A stretch of 64,000 nt of DNA from Salinivibrio sp. ES.052 (lineage in GTDB: Bacteria > Pseudomonadota > Gammaproteobacteria > Enterobacterales > Vibrionaceae): NCBI RefSeq assembly GCF_900141775.1, contig NZ_FSRI01000001.1, positions 838,251-902,250 of the forward strand. Direction: 5' to 3'. Numbering within the stretch: position 1 is the stretch's first letter; every line of letters starts with the position of its first letter. The translations under genes were made by a program, and so were the position numbers. The notes beneath the pieces were generated by a model, which saw only the letters and a program-made list of their open reading frames with translations, did no database searches and was not told where the DNA came from. Below are positions 10,425-19,778 of this stretch, piece by piece.

Positions 10425-11438
10425 ATGCGTTTTCGACTCAATCCTATCGCCGCGCTCTCTCTGAGCGCCACGGTATTACTCGGTGGGTGTTTATCTCAAA
10501 CCGAGACCGGGCCTAATCACGGCCTGTGGCAACTACAAAAACAGCGAAGTGCGCAGTTTCTTTCTGCGACCGCTGAGCTGGCTAAGACCACGCAATCGGT
10601 CTGTACTCAGGGCACGCCTATTGATGATGCGCGCCAAGCGTGGAAGACGGTGATGGCCAATTGGATGCCGTTACAAGGGGTAGAAAAAGGTGCTGAGCAG
10701 GCCTTGGCGCAAAGTTGGCGTATTCAGTTTTATCCTGACAAAAAGAATACCACTGGGCGAAAAATTAATGCGTTACTGGCCAGTGATACACAGTGGACCG
10801 CGGCGGCATTGGCTGAGCAAAGTGTGGCCGTGCAAGGCGTCGGCGCGATGGAGTGGTTGCTTTATGATCAGCAGGCTGACTTAAGCCAAGCGAAACACTG
10901 TGAAGTGGCGATGGCGGTCAGTGCTCGCTTGCAACACACCGCATCCGCGCTCAATGCGGCTTGGCAGCAAAATCCTTGGTTGGGCATGCCGCCTTCTATG
11001 GCGACAGCAGAAAAGTTAGGGGCGCTGACGCATCAACTAGACTATGTCCTTAAAAAACTCTCCGGTCCTCTGGGTAAACCGGGTTTTCCTAATCCTTATC
11101 AAGGTGAGGCATGGCGCTCACGGCATTCTCTCACACTGTTAAGTGAGAGCATCAAAGCGATGCAAACCCAGTACCATGCAGAGGGGGGCATCGAACAAGC
11201 GCTCCGAGCGCGAGGCGATGATAAAGTGGCGGATCGTGTCAGTGAGCATTGGCAACTCGCCTATGACAGTTTGCCCACGGATGGAACGCCCCTGTTCGAT
11301 CGCCTGAATACGGTAGAGGGTTATCGGGATATGTTGACGGTATACAACAATCTTGAATATCTCAAATGGGTACTTGGCGGTCAGGTCGCTCAAGATTTAG
11401 GTATTATCGTCGGGTTTAATGCATCAGATGGAGACTAG
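10425..11438 (+). CDS. imelysin-like lipoprotein
   Basis: Second imelysin-family protein of the operon, 337 residues. The N-terminus ends in a lipobox (VLLGGC), so it is probably anchored to the outer membrane. The imelysin fold is suggested by DDARQAWKTVMANWMPLQGVEKG near the start and by VQGVGAMEWLLYDQQADL, where the first protein has GYHAIEFLLWG. The GxHxxE motif is altered to GVGAMEW, so the His is missing. The ATG at 10425 is preferred over one 18 bases upstream because GGAG lies nine bases before it. The downstream gene overlaps its end by 20 bases, which suggests translational coupling. Confidence 0.8.
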   Translation: MRFRLNPIAALSLSATVLLGGCLSQTETGPNHGLWQLQKQRSAQFLSATAELAKTTQSVCTQGTPIDDARQAWKTVMANWMPLQGVEKGAEQALAQSWRIQFYPDKKNTTGRKINALLASDTQWTAAALAEQSVAVQGVGAMEWLLYDQQADLSQAKHCEVAMAVSARLQHTASALNAAWQQNPWLGMPPSMATAEKLGALTHQLDYVLKKLSGPLGKPGFPNPYQGEAWRSRHSLTLLSESIKAMQTQYHAEGGIEQALRARGDDKVADRVSEHWQLAYDSLPTDGTPLFDRLNTVEGYRDMLTVYNNLEYLKWVLGGQVAQDLGIIVGFNASDGD

Positions 11439-12525
11439 TTTAAAGCGCCGCCGTTTATTAAAAGCGGCACTGATGGGAGCGGCGCTGCCTACAGTGGTGA
11501 ATGCGTTGAGTGGTTGTCGTGGCAACAGCACGTCAGCGCGTTGTGAGTTACTCGGCTGCGCGCTGAGCAGTGATGGAACGTTCGCGGTTGTCGGCGCTGA
11601 CCGTATGGGACAGCCCGTCTTCCGTCTTCCGTTACCCGCGCGCGGTCATGGTGTCGCCGCCCAACGTCGAGAGGTTGGGACTCTGGGTGTGGCATTTGCG
11701 CGTCGGCCCGGTCATTTTATGCAGGTGTTTGATTATCAACGTGGCGTGACGTTGTCACAGATAACGGCCAGCGCAGAACGCTACTTTTACGGCCATGGTG
11801 TGATTTCTGATGATGGTCAATGGTTATATACCACTGAGGGAAAACGTCAAACCAGCGAGGGCGTGGTCGGTGTTTATCGACTGAGCGCGCGCGGCCAGGT
11901 GAAAAAAGTGCGTGAGATAAGCGGCTTTGGGATTGGTCCTCATGAAATCGCGCTGGCGGATGCGAACACACTGGTGGTGGGGGTCGGTGGCATGCATACC
12001 GATGGCCGCACCGTGCTAAACATCGATTCAATGTCACCGGCGTTGGTGTACATCGACATTGACACGGGTGAGGTGGTTGAACGTGCTGAGTTAGCCAATA
12101 AAAAGCTGAGTATTCGTCATTTGATGGTGTCAAATGAGGGGGATGTGGTGACGGGGCAGCAATACCATGGCGAGGATAATGCCCCCTTGGTGGCCATTCA
12201 CCGTCGTGGTGAACCGATGAAAATGCTCAATGCCACACCGGAACAGTGGTCTCGATTTAACAACTATGTTGCCAGTATTGCGACCCTCAATGGTTGGATT
12301 GTCGCAACCTCACCACGAGGCAACTGCTATGGTATCTGGTCACACGATAGTGGAGATCTGATTGGCCTTCACCCCTTGGTAGATGCGTCTGGAGCGAGTC
12401 GCGATGGTGATGTGATCAATCTCAGTTCTGGCAGCGGTAAGATGGTCACCTTGAATAGTGCACACCATCCGGATTACAGAATGACGCCAGTGCGATGGGA
12501 CAATCACTGGATAACGTTAGTGTAA
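11419..12525 (+). CDS. DUF1513 protein with Tat-type signal
   Basis: 368-residue exported protein of the DUF1513 family, last gene of the Fur-box operon. The N-terminus has a twin-arginine-like motif (LKRRRLLKAALMGAALP), pointing to Tat export of a folded protein. The body has repeated short blocks such as GHGVISDDGQWLYTTE and GIGPHEIALADANTLVVGVGG, consistent with a beta-propeller. DUF1513 genes are regularly found beside imelysin and di-haem genes. No catalytic residue can be named. The start overlaps the previous gene; an ATG at 11428 is equally possible. Confidence 0.85.
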   Translation: MHQMETSLKRRRLLKAALMGAALPTVVNALSGCRGNSTSARCELLGCALSSDGTFAVVGADRMGQPVFRLPLPARGHGVAAQRREVGTLGVAFARRPGHFMQVFDYQRGVTLSQITASAERYFYGHGVISDDGQWLYTTEGKRQTSEGVVGVYRLSARGQVKKVREISGFGIGPHEIALADANTLVVGVGGMHTDGRTVLNIDSMSPALVYIDIDTGEVVERAELANKKLSIRHLMVSNEGDVVTGQQYHGEDNAPLVAIHRRGEPMKMLNATPEQWSRFNNYVASIATLNGWIVATSPRGNCYGIWSHDSGDLIGLHPLVDASGASRDGDVINLSSGSGKMVTLNSAHHPDYRMTPVRWDNHWITLV

Positions 12526-12544
12526 TCAACACGTGCTATTGTAT

Positions 12545-12578
12545 TAAACGGCAGTCTCTTGGGGCTGCCGTTTTTTCT
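12545..12578 (+). terminator. Rho-independent terminator of iron operon
   Basis: Stem AACGGCAG/CTGCCGTT followed by a run of T residues, 20 bases after the DUF1513 stop. Confidence 0.9.
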
Positions 12579-12675
12579 TTCAATGTTTAGGCCCGTAATG
12601 CGTCAATTCAAACTATGATTTTGCCTCTGTCGAGTGAAATTTTGCCATAATAAGAGAGAGGATAAGGAGAGGCAT

Positions 12676-14430
12676 ATGATGAGAGGGCATGATGCCTGTT
12701 TGGCAAATCTTCTGATAGTATTTTGCTTTTTGGCGAAACCAGTTGGTGCCACGGACACCACTGACGATGGGAGTATTCGCTTTCTCGTTGAAAAGGTTGA
12801 ACAGACACAGCGGGATGATCAAACGTTGTCTGCAGATGCCCATCGCCAACGTGCCTATCAATATGCTCGAGATTGGATCGAAGCCGCCGCGCCAGATGCG
12901 ACTGTTTTAGCCTATGCTAGCGCCCTCACTGAGGACTATTTAGCGCATGGTTTTTCGCTGATTTGGACACAACCTGCTGCGCGCGATGAGCTCGAAACAC
13001 AAGTGAATGTGATCTCTTTAGCTGGGTTTAGTCCCGAGTTTGAGTGGCGCGCGTGGCAATTAAGGCAGCTTCGAGCACAGAACAGCGATACGGCGTATGA
13101 CATCTTTGCTACTGATACCGCGTATGCGTTACTTAGTTATCTGGGAGCCATTCCAGATAAAGGGATGCAATGGTTTTTTGGTGCCTCTCACCAAGCACCG
13201 CTCGCTGTTCCATCACCTCAGTTACGTACGTCACTTTTCAAGGCCGGATTAGGTCCATCTCTGACACAATTTCTTAGAAAGCGGCGTCCTCAGCACCCAC
13301 AGTATCGTGCACTTATCAAACAGATTATCCGCCTGCAAGATCAGGCTCAGCCAGTGTGGCCATCCATTCCCGCCGATGCATTGATTTATCCGGACCAAGC
13401 GATTACCACACGGTTGGCTTTAAACTTGGTTGATAACCTCCGTTTGCAAGGCTTTTGGGATGGCTCAAAGCGGTTAGAGGCGATTGATGGAAAAGCGGTT
13501 CGTTACCGTGGAGACTTACGTGAAGCCGTTGAAACTTTTCAGCAACGGCACGGTTTGACCGTTGATGGCATTATTGGTCCATCGACCGCGAAATGGTTTA
13601 ATCTGGATGCCAAGTCTCGGATCCGTCTACTCGCACTCAATGCTGAGAGATTGCGGTTATGGCCTAACCGTAACCCCGATCGGATTGTGGTGAATATCCC
13701 TGACTACCGAATGCGTTTATGGCATGACGATCAGAATGTGTTTGAGAGCAAAGTCGTGGTGGGTCGACAATCAAGACGCACCCCACTGTTTTCTTCAATG
13801 CTTGATTCTGTGGTGCTAAACCCCAGCTGGAACGTACCACGTAGTATTGTGCAAAGAGATATCTTGCCTAAGTTAGCGGATGATCAGCAGTATTTGTCTC
13901 AACATCAGTATCGTATTTTGCCTAACTGGCAAAGTGATACGCAAATCGATCCAAGTACCATTGATTGGAAAAACGTACGCACTAACGGCTTTCCTTATCG
14001 CCTGCAACAAGCGCCAGGGCACGGTAACGCATTAGGTCAATATAAATTCAATACACCGAATCGGAACGCCATCTATCTTCATGATACACCCGCGCAAGGC
14101 TTGTTTAATCGATCACGACGCGCGTTCAGTTCCGGGTGCATTCGCGTTGAGCAAGCCGAGCAACTGGCGGACTTATTATTGGATTTATCCGGTCAAAAAC
14201 TATCCGACTATCAAGGGTACTTGGATAAGATCCAAACCAAATGGGTACCGCTGCAAAAGCGCCTATCAGTGCAAACCATTTATCAAACAGCTTGGGTTAC
14301 AGAAGAAGGGAAGGTTGCATTTCGGGACGATGTGTATGCCTATGATGTGCAAACCAAGCGTGAAGTGACCACACAAGAACCTCACTATTTGACCCAGCAG
14401 CGAGATCCCTCGTTACTTAGGGCGCAATAG
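12676..14430 (+). CDS. L,D-transpeptidase, YcbB/LdtD-like
   Basis: Periplasmic cell-wall enzyme of 584 residues that makes 3-3 cross-links between peptidoglycan stems. A signal peptide covers about residues 1-25. A peptidoglycan-binding domain lies near 245-305 (REAVETFQQRHGLTVDGIIG). The YkuD catalytic domain runs from about 335 to 500 and carries the catalytic Cys488 in SSGCIRVEQ. The large extra N-terminal scaffold matches the LdtD (YcbB) subclass, usually 580-620 residues. The ATG at 12676 is chosen because AAGGAGA lies five bases upstream. An upstream in-frame ATG at 12634 would spoil the signal peptide. Single gene. Confidence 0.92.
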   Translation: MMRGHDACLANLLIVFCFLAKPVGATDTTDDGSIRFLVEKVEQTQRDDQTLSADAHRQRAYQYARDWIEAAAPDATVLAYASALTEDYLAHGFSLIWTQPAARDELETQVNVISLAGFSPEFEWRAWQLRQLRAQNSDTAYDIFATDTAYALLSYLGAIPDKGMQWFFGASHQAPLAVPSPQLRTSLFKAGLGPSLTQFLRKRRPQHPQYRALIKQIIRLQDQAQPVWPSIPADALIYPDQAITTRLALNLVDNLRLQGFWDGSKRLEAIDGKAVRYRGDLREAVETFQQRHGLTVDGIIGPSTAKWFNLDAKSRIRLLALNAERLRLWPNRNPDRIVVNIPDYRMRLWHDDQNVFESKVVVGRQSRRTPLFSSMLDSVVLNPSWNVPRSIVQRDILPKLADDQQYLSQHQYRILPNWQSDTQIDPSTIDWKNVRTNGFPYRLQQAPGHGNALGQYKFNTPNRNAIYLHDTPAQGLFNRSRRAFSSGCIRVEQAEQLADLLLDLSGQKLSDYQGYLDKIQTKWVPLQKRLSVQTIYQTAWVTEEGKVAFRDDVYAYDVQTKREVTTQEPHYLTQQRDPSLLRAQ

Positions 14431-14492
14431 TTGAGTGAAATCATCCGTTGTGCTGCCTCTGGTGCTTAAGGCTATCGTCCTTGTGTGCTGTA

Positions 14493-16232
14493 CTACCGTG
14501 GAGGATGAGTGAGGTGAGGCGCAATATAGCGCTGGTAACGTTTTGGTTTTAAGCGAGTAAGATCGACCAAGACGAGGCCATCAATACAGTCCGCAAAATC
14601 AGGGTCAACACCAAAGTCCAAGAACTGGACACCACCCGGTTCACACAATTCACTGTACTGTTTGTATAGTGTTGGGATCCCAACGCCTAGGTGATCCAAC
14701 AACATTTTTAACTGCTTTAGGTCGCGCGCATAATCGTTGCCGCAAAAGTGATCGAGAAGCTCACTCTCTTTACTATCGGCAAGCTTAAAAGGGCGCTTAG
14801 ATCGCGCGCACTCGCACTCGCTCTCGCCGGTAAAATAGGTGCGATAAAAGAAAATCAGCAGCTCTTTAGCCGCTTGTGGCATGGCGTTGCTGATGGTGAC
14901 TGGGCCAAATAAATAACGATACTGTGGCTTCTGCGCGAGCAGGGCACCAATACCTAGCCATAAATAATCCAGACTCCGTTTACCCCAATATTTTGGTTGC
15001 ACAAAGCTACGGCCCAGCTCTAACCCTTGTGCGAGAAACGGTTGCATACCCTGCTCAAAATCGAAGAGGCTCGCGCTGTATATGCCCTCTAGTCCCTGAG
15101 TGTTCAGGGTTGACTGTGTATCACACAGGCGATAAGCGCCGACAATATCAAGCTCTACCGGATCCCAGAGTACAAGGTGCCAGTAGTATTGATCGTACTT
15201 GTCGAGGTCGCGGCGCTGTCCCGTTCCTTCTCCCACGGCACGAAAGGCCACTTCACGTAGTCGGCCAATTTCTCGCATCACGGGCGAATCCGCTTGATAA
15301 TCCAACAAGTAAATGCGTTTTCCATCAGGGGTGCTCCCCAGTTGCTGGGCACAATCCAGTGCTTGTTTTAGCGCTAATCGAGGCTCAGGAGAGGCGATAG
15401 CCGTTTCTGTGGGAAATAAGCCAGTCTTACGCTTGGCAATTCGGTAAAGATGTTTATGAAAGAGTTTAACACGTGTTTTGACCGGTAAATTTGCAGTGGT
15501 GCTGTAACTATGGTGAGGGATCATTTCCCCCACGGTAAAAGCAATGGTGTTGTTCTCCTGCCGGAACATTTCTTCTACCAGTAAAAGGGTAGAAAGCGGT
15601 TTATACACCATGGATGCGCCATAAAAACGTGCTGAATTACGGCCCTGAACATGAATAGGAAGGATGGGCGCTTTGGACTTGGTTGCCATGCGTAAAAAGC
15701 CAGGATGCCATAGTCCATCTCTGATCCCTGTTGGCGCGACACGGGACACTTCTCCTGCCGGAAAGATGATCAGTGCACCATCGTTTTCTAGCCACTGAGT
15801 AATGTTCTGCAAGTTCTGTTTAGGGGTGTGGCCTCCCATATTATTGACGGGCAATAGGCAACTATGAAGGGGGGCAACTTGCATAAGAAGCTCATTGGCC
15901 ATCACTTTCACATCAGGGCGTACCGAGCGCACCAGTTTGAGCAAAGCCAGACCATCCAGTGACCCGATAGGATGGTTAGCAATAATGACAACCCGACCTG
16001 ATTCAGGGATCCGCTCTTTTTCCCGGTCGCTCACTCGGTAACTAAAGTTAAAGTAGTCGAGTACCTGTTCAACAAATTCAAACCCTTTGAGGTGTGGGTA
16101 ACGGCCGGCAAACGCTTGAAACTCTTGTTCATGAAGTAAACGTTTTAGGGTTTTACTGACCGGGCGTTTTAGCCAATCGCGTCGTTCTAACTGTGGATAA
16201 TGAGACGATAAAACTTTATCAACATCTAACAT
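14493..16232 (-). CDS. two-domain acyltransferase: PlsC-like plus GNAT/OlsB-like
   Basis: 579-residue fusion. The N-terminal half is a lysophospholipid acyltransferase-type domain with the NHPIGSLDG motif (His87, Asp93 from the chosen start) and the FPAGEVSR substrate motif. The C-terminal half, from about residue 300, resembles the acyl-ACP-using N-acyltransferase family of OlsB and haemolysin-like proteins (REVAFRAVGEGTG, LELGRSFVQPKYWGKRSLDYLW). This order matches bifunctional ornithine-lipid synthase OlsF, so an aminolipid product is plausible but unproven. The ATG at 16232 is preferred to 16250 because an AGGG site precedes it. It is transcribed away from the metallohydrolase gene. Confidence 0.8.
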   Translation of the reverse strand: MLDVDKVLSSHYPQLERRDWLKRPVSKTLKRLLHEQEFQAFAGRYPHLKGFEFVEQVLDYFNFSYRVSDREKERIPESGRVVIIANHPIGSLDGLALLKLVRSVRPDVKVMANELLMQVAPLHSCLLPVNNMGGHTPKQNLQNITQWLENDGALIIFPAGEVSRVAPTGIRDGLWHPGFLRMATKSKAPILPIHVQGRNSARFYGASMVYKPLSTLLLVEEMFRQENNTIAFTVGEMIPHHSYSTTANLPVKTRVKLFHKHLYRIAKRKTGLFPTETAIASPEPRLALKQALDCAQQLGSTPDGKRIYLLDYQADSPVMREIGRLREVAFRAVGEGTGQRRDLDKYDQYYWHLVLWDPVELDIVGAYRLCDTQSTLNTQGLEGIYSASLFDFEQGMQPFLAQGLELGRSFVQPKYWGKRSLDYLWLGIGALLAQKPQYRYLFGPVTISNAMPQAAKELLIFFYRTYFTGESECECARSKRPFKLADSKESELLDHFCGNDYARDLKQLKMLLDHLGVGIPTLYKQYSELCEPGGVQFLDFGVDPDFADCIDGLVLVDLTRLKPKRYQRYIAPHLTHPPR

Positions 16233-16438
16233 AAGCAGCCCTGCATACAAAAATGCGTATCTGAGTTGTTCAGATATCCTAGCCTTAGCCTAGATAGTTA
16301 ACGTGACACCCCCTTGGCAGCACAGTTGCAAACTGATGACAGCGTGGCATAGTGAGGTCCATATATAAGACTCTAGACGAGTGTGATGGGTGGCGCTAGC
16401 TGCGGCCATCTCACTTTAAAAACGGAAAGGTTAACTTC

Positions 16439-17083
16439 ATGGCGTTGCATTATGAGATTGTGCCGGTCACGGCATTCCAACAAAATTGCTCTATTATTTG
16501 GTGCGATCAGACTCAAGAGGCTGCAGTCGTGGATCCGGGAGGGGATGTTGCCAACATTCGCCAAGCGATCAACACGCTGAATGTGACAGTGACAAAAATC
16601 CTTCTTACACATGGGCACTTGGATCATGTTGGTGGCACCATAGAACTTGCGAAGGCACTGGATATACCTGTGGTTGGGCCGCACAGAGAAGATGCTTTTT
16701 GGTTGCAAGCGCTACCGGCTCAGGCGCAAATGTTTGGTTTCGCTCATGCAGAGCCCTTTGATCCGGATCAGTGGTTAGCTCAAGGGGACACGGTATCAGT
16801 CGGCGATGGCACGCTGTCGGTATTATTTGCGCCAGGCCATACGCCAGGGCACATTGTTTTTGTCGATTTGGAAGGACGTACTGCTTGGGTGGGTGATGTG
16901 CTATTTAACGGAGGAATAGGCCGCACCGACTTTCCAAAGGGTGATCATGCAACGTTGATTCATGCGATTAAAAATACCTTGTTACCAGTAGGGGATGATG
17001 TCACTTTTATTCCTGGTCATGGTCCCACATCAACGTTGGGACATGAGCGTAAAACCAACCCCTTTCTCACTGGGGTGTTTTAA
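16439..17083 (+). CDS. MBL-fold metallohydrolase, YcbL family
   Basis: Cytosolic zinc hydrolase of 214 residues in the glyoxalase II-like branch. The metal-binding motif is [10 protein letters not shown] (His58, His60, Asp62, His63). Further ligands are in [12 protein letters not shown] and [14 protein letters not shown]. Length and motif spacing match YcbL/GloC type II glyoxalases, which lack the long C-terminal helical domain of GloB. An AAAGGTTAAC site precedes the ATG. It converges with the DUF2982 gene and shares a bidirectional terminator with it. Confidence 0.9.
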   Translation: MALHYEIVPVTAFQQNCSIIWCDQTQEAAVVDPGGDVANIRQAINTLNVTVTKILLTHGHLDHVGGTIELAKALDIPVVGPHREDAFWLQALPAQAQMFGFAHAEPFDPDQWLAQGDTVSVGDGTLSVLFAPGHTPGHIVFVDLEGRTAWVGDVLFNGGIGRTDFPKGDHATLIHAIKNTLLPVGDDVTFIPGHGPTSTLGHERKTNPFLTGVF

Positions 17084-17097
17084 CTCCCGCTATCATT

Positions 17098-17128
17098 TTG
17101 GGCCGGTCAGTATTGACCGGTCTTATTT
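17098..17128. terminator. bidirectional terminator
   Basis: Stem CCGGTCA-GTAT-TGACCGG between convergent genes, with a T-rich run on the plus side. It overlaps the last codons of the DUF2982 gene. Confidence 0.6.
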
Positions 17129-17812
17129 GTCACTCGCCGCAGCCAGGTAGCGCCTTGCGATACCAATGAAATCTTCAAGTGGCCGATCTAACAAATCTTC
17201 GCTGACAAACACATCATATCCCAATAACTCTCTTGTATAGCGCATGCGATTTGCCAACATTGCCATCAGCCCCTTGTATAATACCCCATTGGCACCGCGA
17301 TAAGGGGTATCATCAAACATCATATCTTCTAACGGCTTACTGGGTTGGCTGCCCGCTCGACGGTATGCCGTGATCAACAACGCACGCTGCGTCATAATAA
17401 TATGGGTAACCATCCGTAAACTGATGCTATCTAGCAGTGCATCATAGTGTTTGATCTTAATGCCCATCCAAGGAAGAGGTTCACCGATCCCTTGTTGATG
17501 GACATGAGGGATACCAATCGTATCGATATTGCGCCACTTCAGTGCCCAGCCACCACGAAAACTATGATGTTGTAAATGCATAAATGAGAGAGAAAACGAC
17601 AATTGAACACGTTGAAGTAGTTTATTGATGGTGTAAAAGATGGCCACAATGGCGATAAGCCCGAGGACACCTTGGCCGAGCGACAGCGTAGGCTGTACCA
17701 AAAAGAAACAAACCAGCACAAAGGCGACAGCCATTGCCGCCAGCATACTCCATCGCGCGGCTTCGAATTGGGGAGGGTAGATTTTAATCGTTTTCAGTGC
17801 ATCCATGATCAT
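17123..17812 (-). CDS. DUF2982 membrane protein
   Basis: 229-residue protein of a family found mainly in Vibrionaceae and relatives. Two adjacent hydrophobic helices occupy about residues 22-65 (MLAAMAVAFVLVCFFLVQ and GVLGLIAIVAIFYTI). A soluble domain with the WRNIDTIGIPHV stretch follows. The function is unknown. The start is ATG at 17812; a second in-frame ATG two codons later is equally possible. Nothing in the context suggests a pathway. Confidence 0.75.
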   Translation of the reverse strand: MIMDALKTIKIYPPQFEAARWSMLAAMAVAFVLVCFFLVQPTLSLGQGVLGLIAIVAIFYTINKLLQRVQLSFSLSFMHLQHHSFRGGWALKWRNIDTIGIPHVHQQGIGEPLPWMGIKIKHYDALLDSISLRMVTHIIMTQRALLITAYRRAGSQPSKPLEDMMFDDTPYRGANGVLYKGLMAMLANRMRYTRELLGYDVFVSEDLLDRPLEDFIGIARRYLAAASDK

Positions 17813-18082
17813 CCGTGTGGCACGCTGCTATATAAATATAAATCAGCGAGCGCTAGTGCCATTCACTCTTTGTCGTCAATCATCATACGGGTAAAGTGTC
17901 TGATTAGTTTGCCTAAGAATCACTGGATTGGTAAACATTTATCGCTGGATATCACGATCTTTGTACCGACGAAGGGGCATTCACCTACAAAAGTGGGACA
18001 AAATTTGGTATAACACGCGCTTTGTTTTTCACCGGCTGCCTTCAGCAACCCTGAACGCAGTGCATCGGACTAGGATGATTGA

Positions 18083-18433
18083 ATGAAAATCTCTCATAAG
18101 CGTAAGGTACAACGTAAACTCAACAAGCGTGTTAAAGCATCATTGCCTGCTCGTCAGCGTCCCGTCAAATCTAAGCCAGTTGCGGCTACTCAACCTGCTA
18201 CAGCGCCGGCGACTAGCGCTGCTTCAGCGCTCACTCCTAAGCAGCAGCAAGTGTTGGATATTGTAAAAGCGAACCCTGAGGGCATTAACCCTAAAGGCAT
18301 TGGTCTGGCAGCCGGACAAGAGGACAGTAAAGCGGCCTCTTGGGCAACGGGTGCACTGAAAAAACTGGCGGAAGAAGGCACGGTTGAACGTGTGCAAATG
18401 GCTGCAAACAAGGTAATTTACAAAGCTTGTTAA
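18083..18433 (+). CDS. small basic protein with winged-helix-like C-terminus
   Basis: 116 residues. The N-terminal 35 residues are very basic (KISHKRKVQRKLNKRVK), followed by an Ala/Thr/Pro-rich linker. The C-terminal half, LTPKQQQVLDIVKANPEGINPKGIG onward, looks like a short winged-helix fold (helix-helix-helix, then VERVQMAANKVIYKA as the wing). This suggests a nucleic-acid-binding protein. No family name can be given with confidence. ATG at 18083 with a weak upstream site. Confidence 0.7.
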   Translation: MKISHKRKVQRKLNKRVKASLPARQRPVKSKPVAATQPATAPATSAASALTPKQQQVLDIVKANPEGINPKGIGLAAGQEDSKAASWATGALKKLAEEGTVERVQMAANKVIYKAC

Positions 18434-18445
18434 CCCTGCGTTTGC

Positions 18446-18495
18446 GCATCCGCCTAAGTGTCTAGACGCGCACGATCTTATACTTAAGCGGATGC
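18446..18495. repeat. long imperfect inverted repeat
   Basis: A 14-bp arm GCATCCGCCTAAGT pairs with ACTTAAGCGGATGC, one mismatch, 22-base loop. It lies 12 bases after the stop of the small basic protein gene. There is no clear T-run, so it may stabilise the mRNA end rather than act as a classic terminator. Confidence 0.55.
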
Positions 18496-18731
18496 TCCCC
18501 TTCTCAAGTTTTTATGACGCCCTAGGGCCAACCCCTTTTTTGTGACAACCGAGTAAACAAGTGTGTTTAATTTCAATCATTTGTTTTTGTGTTGTTAGAA
18601 AAGCTTTTCTTTATTGCGTTTTCGCACGCTTAAAGCATGATCAAGCGCAAAATACTGTATAATCTTCCAGACATCCGTTTAAAACTGCCTATAGTGGGAG
18701 AGTTGTTTAATGTTCTGTCTGGAGGTAAGCC

Positions 18732-19142
18732 ATGGATGTGCTGTCAACCCAGCTGAAAGCACCCACTGAAGTCGTGTTCGATTACACCCATTTTTTATGT
18801 GAAAGTCAGCAACCGACTTGGACCTTTTTTGATATTTTTAGAAGCTTGTTACCTGTTTTCAACACCGTACTTGAACATCAAGCTGGTGGAGGAGAGCAAC
18901 CACTCTCAGCCCAAGAACGTCTTCAACAGCAAGCAGCGCGTGTGATGTCTGTTCGCAATACCGATACCGCCAACTTGGTTCAGCTAGCGAGTTTGGCGCG
19001 CCAAGAAGGCATTGCAGAGCTTACAGTTCTGATGCCTTATGCTTTGGAGTATCGACAAATGGAAGCGATAACCCATCAAACTGGGGCTCAACTTGAGTAC
19101 AGCAATGAAAATCGTGAATGGGTAAGGTTAACCTTTGCCTAA
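18732..19142 (+). CDS. hypothetical protein, 136 aa
   Basis: Not recognised. A GGAGG site ends five to six bases before the ATG, which strongly supports translation. The protein is soluble with mixed helix and strand. Its middle (LSAQERLQQQAARVMSVRNTDTA) is polar and helical, and its end (EYSNENREWVRLTF) looks like paired strands. It has no signal peptide, membrane helix or metal motif. It precedes and converges with sulA. Confidence 0.7.
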   Translation: MDVLSTQLKAPTEVVFDYTHFLCESQQPTWTFFDIFRSLLPVFNTVLEHQAGGGEQPLSAQERLQQQAARVMSVRNTDTANLVQLASLARQEGIAELTVLMPYALEYRQMEAITHQTGAQLEYSNENREWVRLTFA

Positions 19143-19173
19143 TGCTGAGAACGATCCTGCACAGCCCTTCGTT

Positions 19174-19590
19174 TTAATGACGTTGCGTTAGGGCAGGATC
19201 AATATGTGTGACCCACTGTTTGTTTTGTTCGTAACAGGTGAGCGGCGAAGCGGTTGGTGTAAACACTATAATGGCACACGATGTATCGGCCGCTAGCGCT
19301 GCATTAATCAGAGCTTCATTATCGTAGCCTTCACGCGGGTAAATCACTCTTACCTGATCAGTATTTATTCCCCAATCGCCAAATTGCGCTGCGCTTAATG
19401 AGCGTGGAGGGTTAATAATGGTGATCCATTTGGGTTGCCGTGCTTTTAATGCCACCGCGCGCAACACTGCCTGCCAATGTGTATCGGCCTGTGTTTGAAC
19501 GGTCAAAGCAGACTGATAACAGGATAGAGACATCATACGCTTTGAGGCGTGACCGACTGAGTTGCTTGGCACATTGAAAGTCATGGACAT
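19174..19590 (-). CDS. sulA: SOS cell-division inhibitor SulA
   Basis: 138-residue protein of the SulA family, which blocks FtsZ polymerisation during DNA damage. The region WITIINPPRSLSAAQFGDWG followed by VRVIYPREGYDNEALINAAL corresponds to the conserved SulA core, the degenerate RecA-like fold that contacts FtsZ. The ATG at 19590 is chosen because AGGTG precedes it; a longer frame to 19656 would run through the operator. A perfect LexA box 26 bases upstream supports the assignment independently of protein similarity, which is modest. SulA is usually removed by Lon after repair. Confidence 0.8.
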   Translation of the reverse strand: MSMTFNVPSNSVGHASKRMMSLSCYQSALTVQTQADTHWQAVLRAVALKARQPKWITIINPPRSLSAAQFGDWGINTDQVRVIYPREGYDNEALINAALAADTSCAIIVFTPTASPLTCYEQNKQWVTHIDPALTQRH

Positions 19591-19615
19591 AAAACACCTG
19601 TGTATATGATCATTA

Positions 19616-19631
19616 CTGTATAAATAGACAG
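19616..19631 (-). promoter_or_regulatory. LexA (SOS) box of sulA
   Basis: CTGTATAAATAGACAG is a perfect CTGT-N8-ACAG operator with flanking TA on both sides. It is placed directly upstream of the sulA start. Confidence 0.9.
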
Positions 19632-19778
19632 TAATACTTTGTAGCCTCACTCGCAAGTCACTGGATGGCTAATTTGTGATCAGGATCGTGAACAATTCGT
19701 AGGCTTTTTTTCTGGTGTTCCAATGAGATTGAGGTAAGAACTTGCTAAACTGGCTCGTTTTACCCCTTTGGAGAAACA

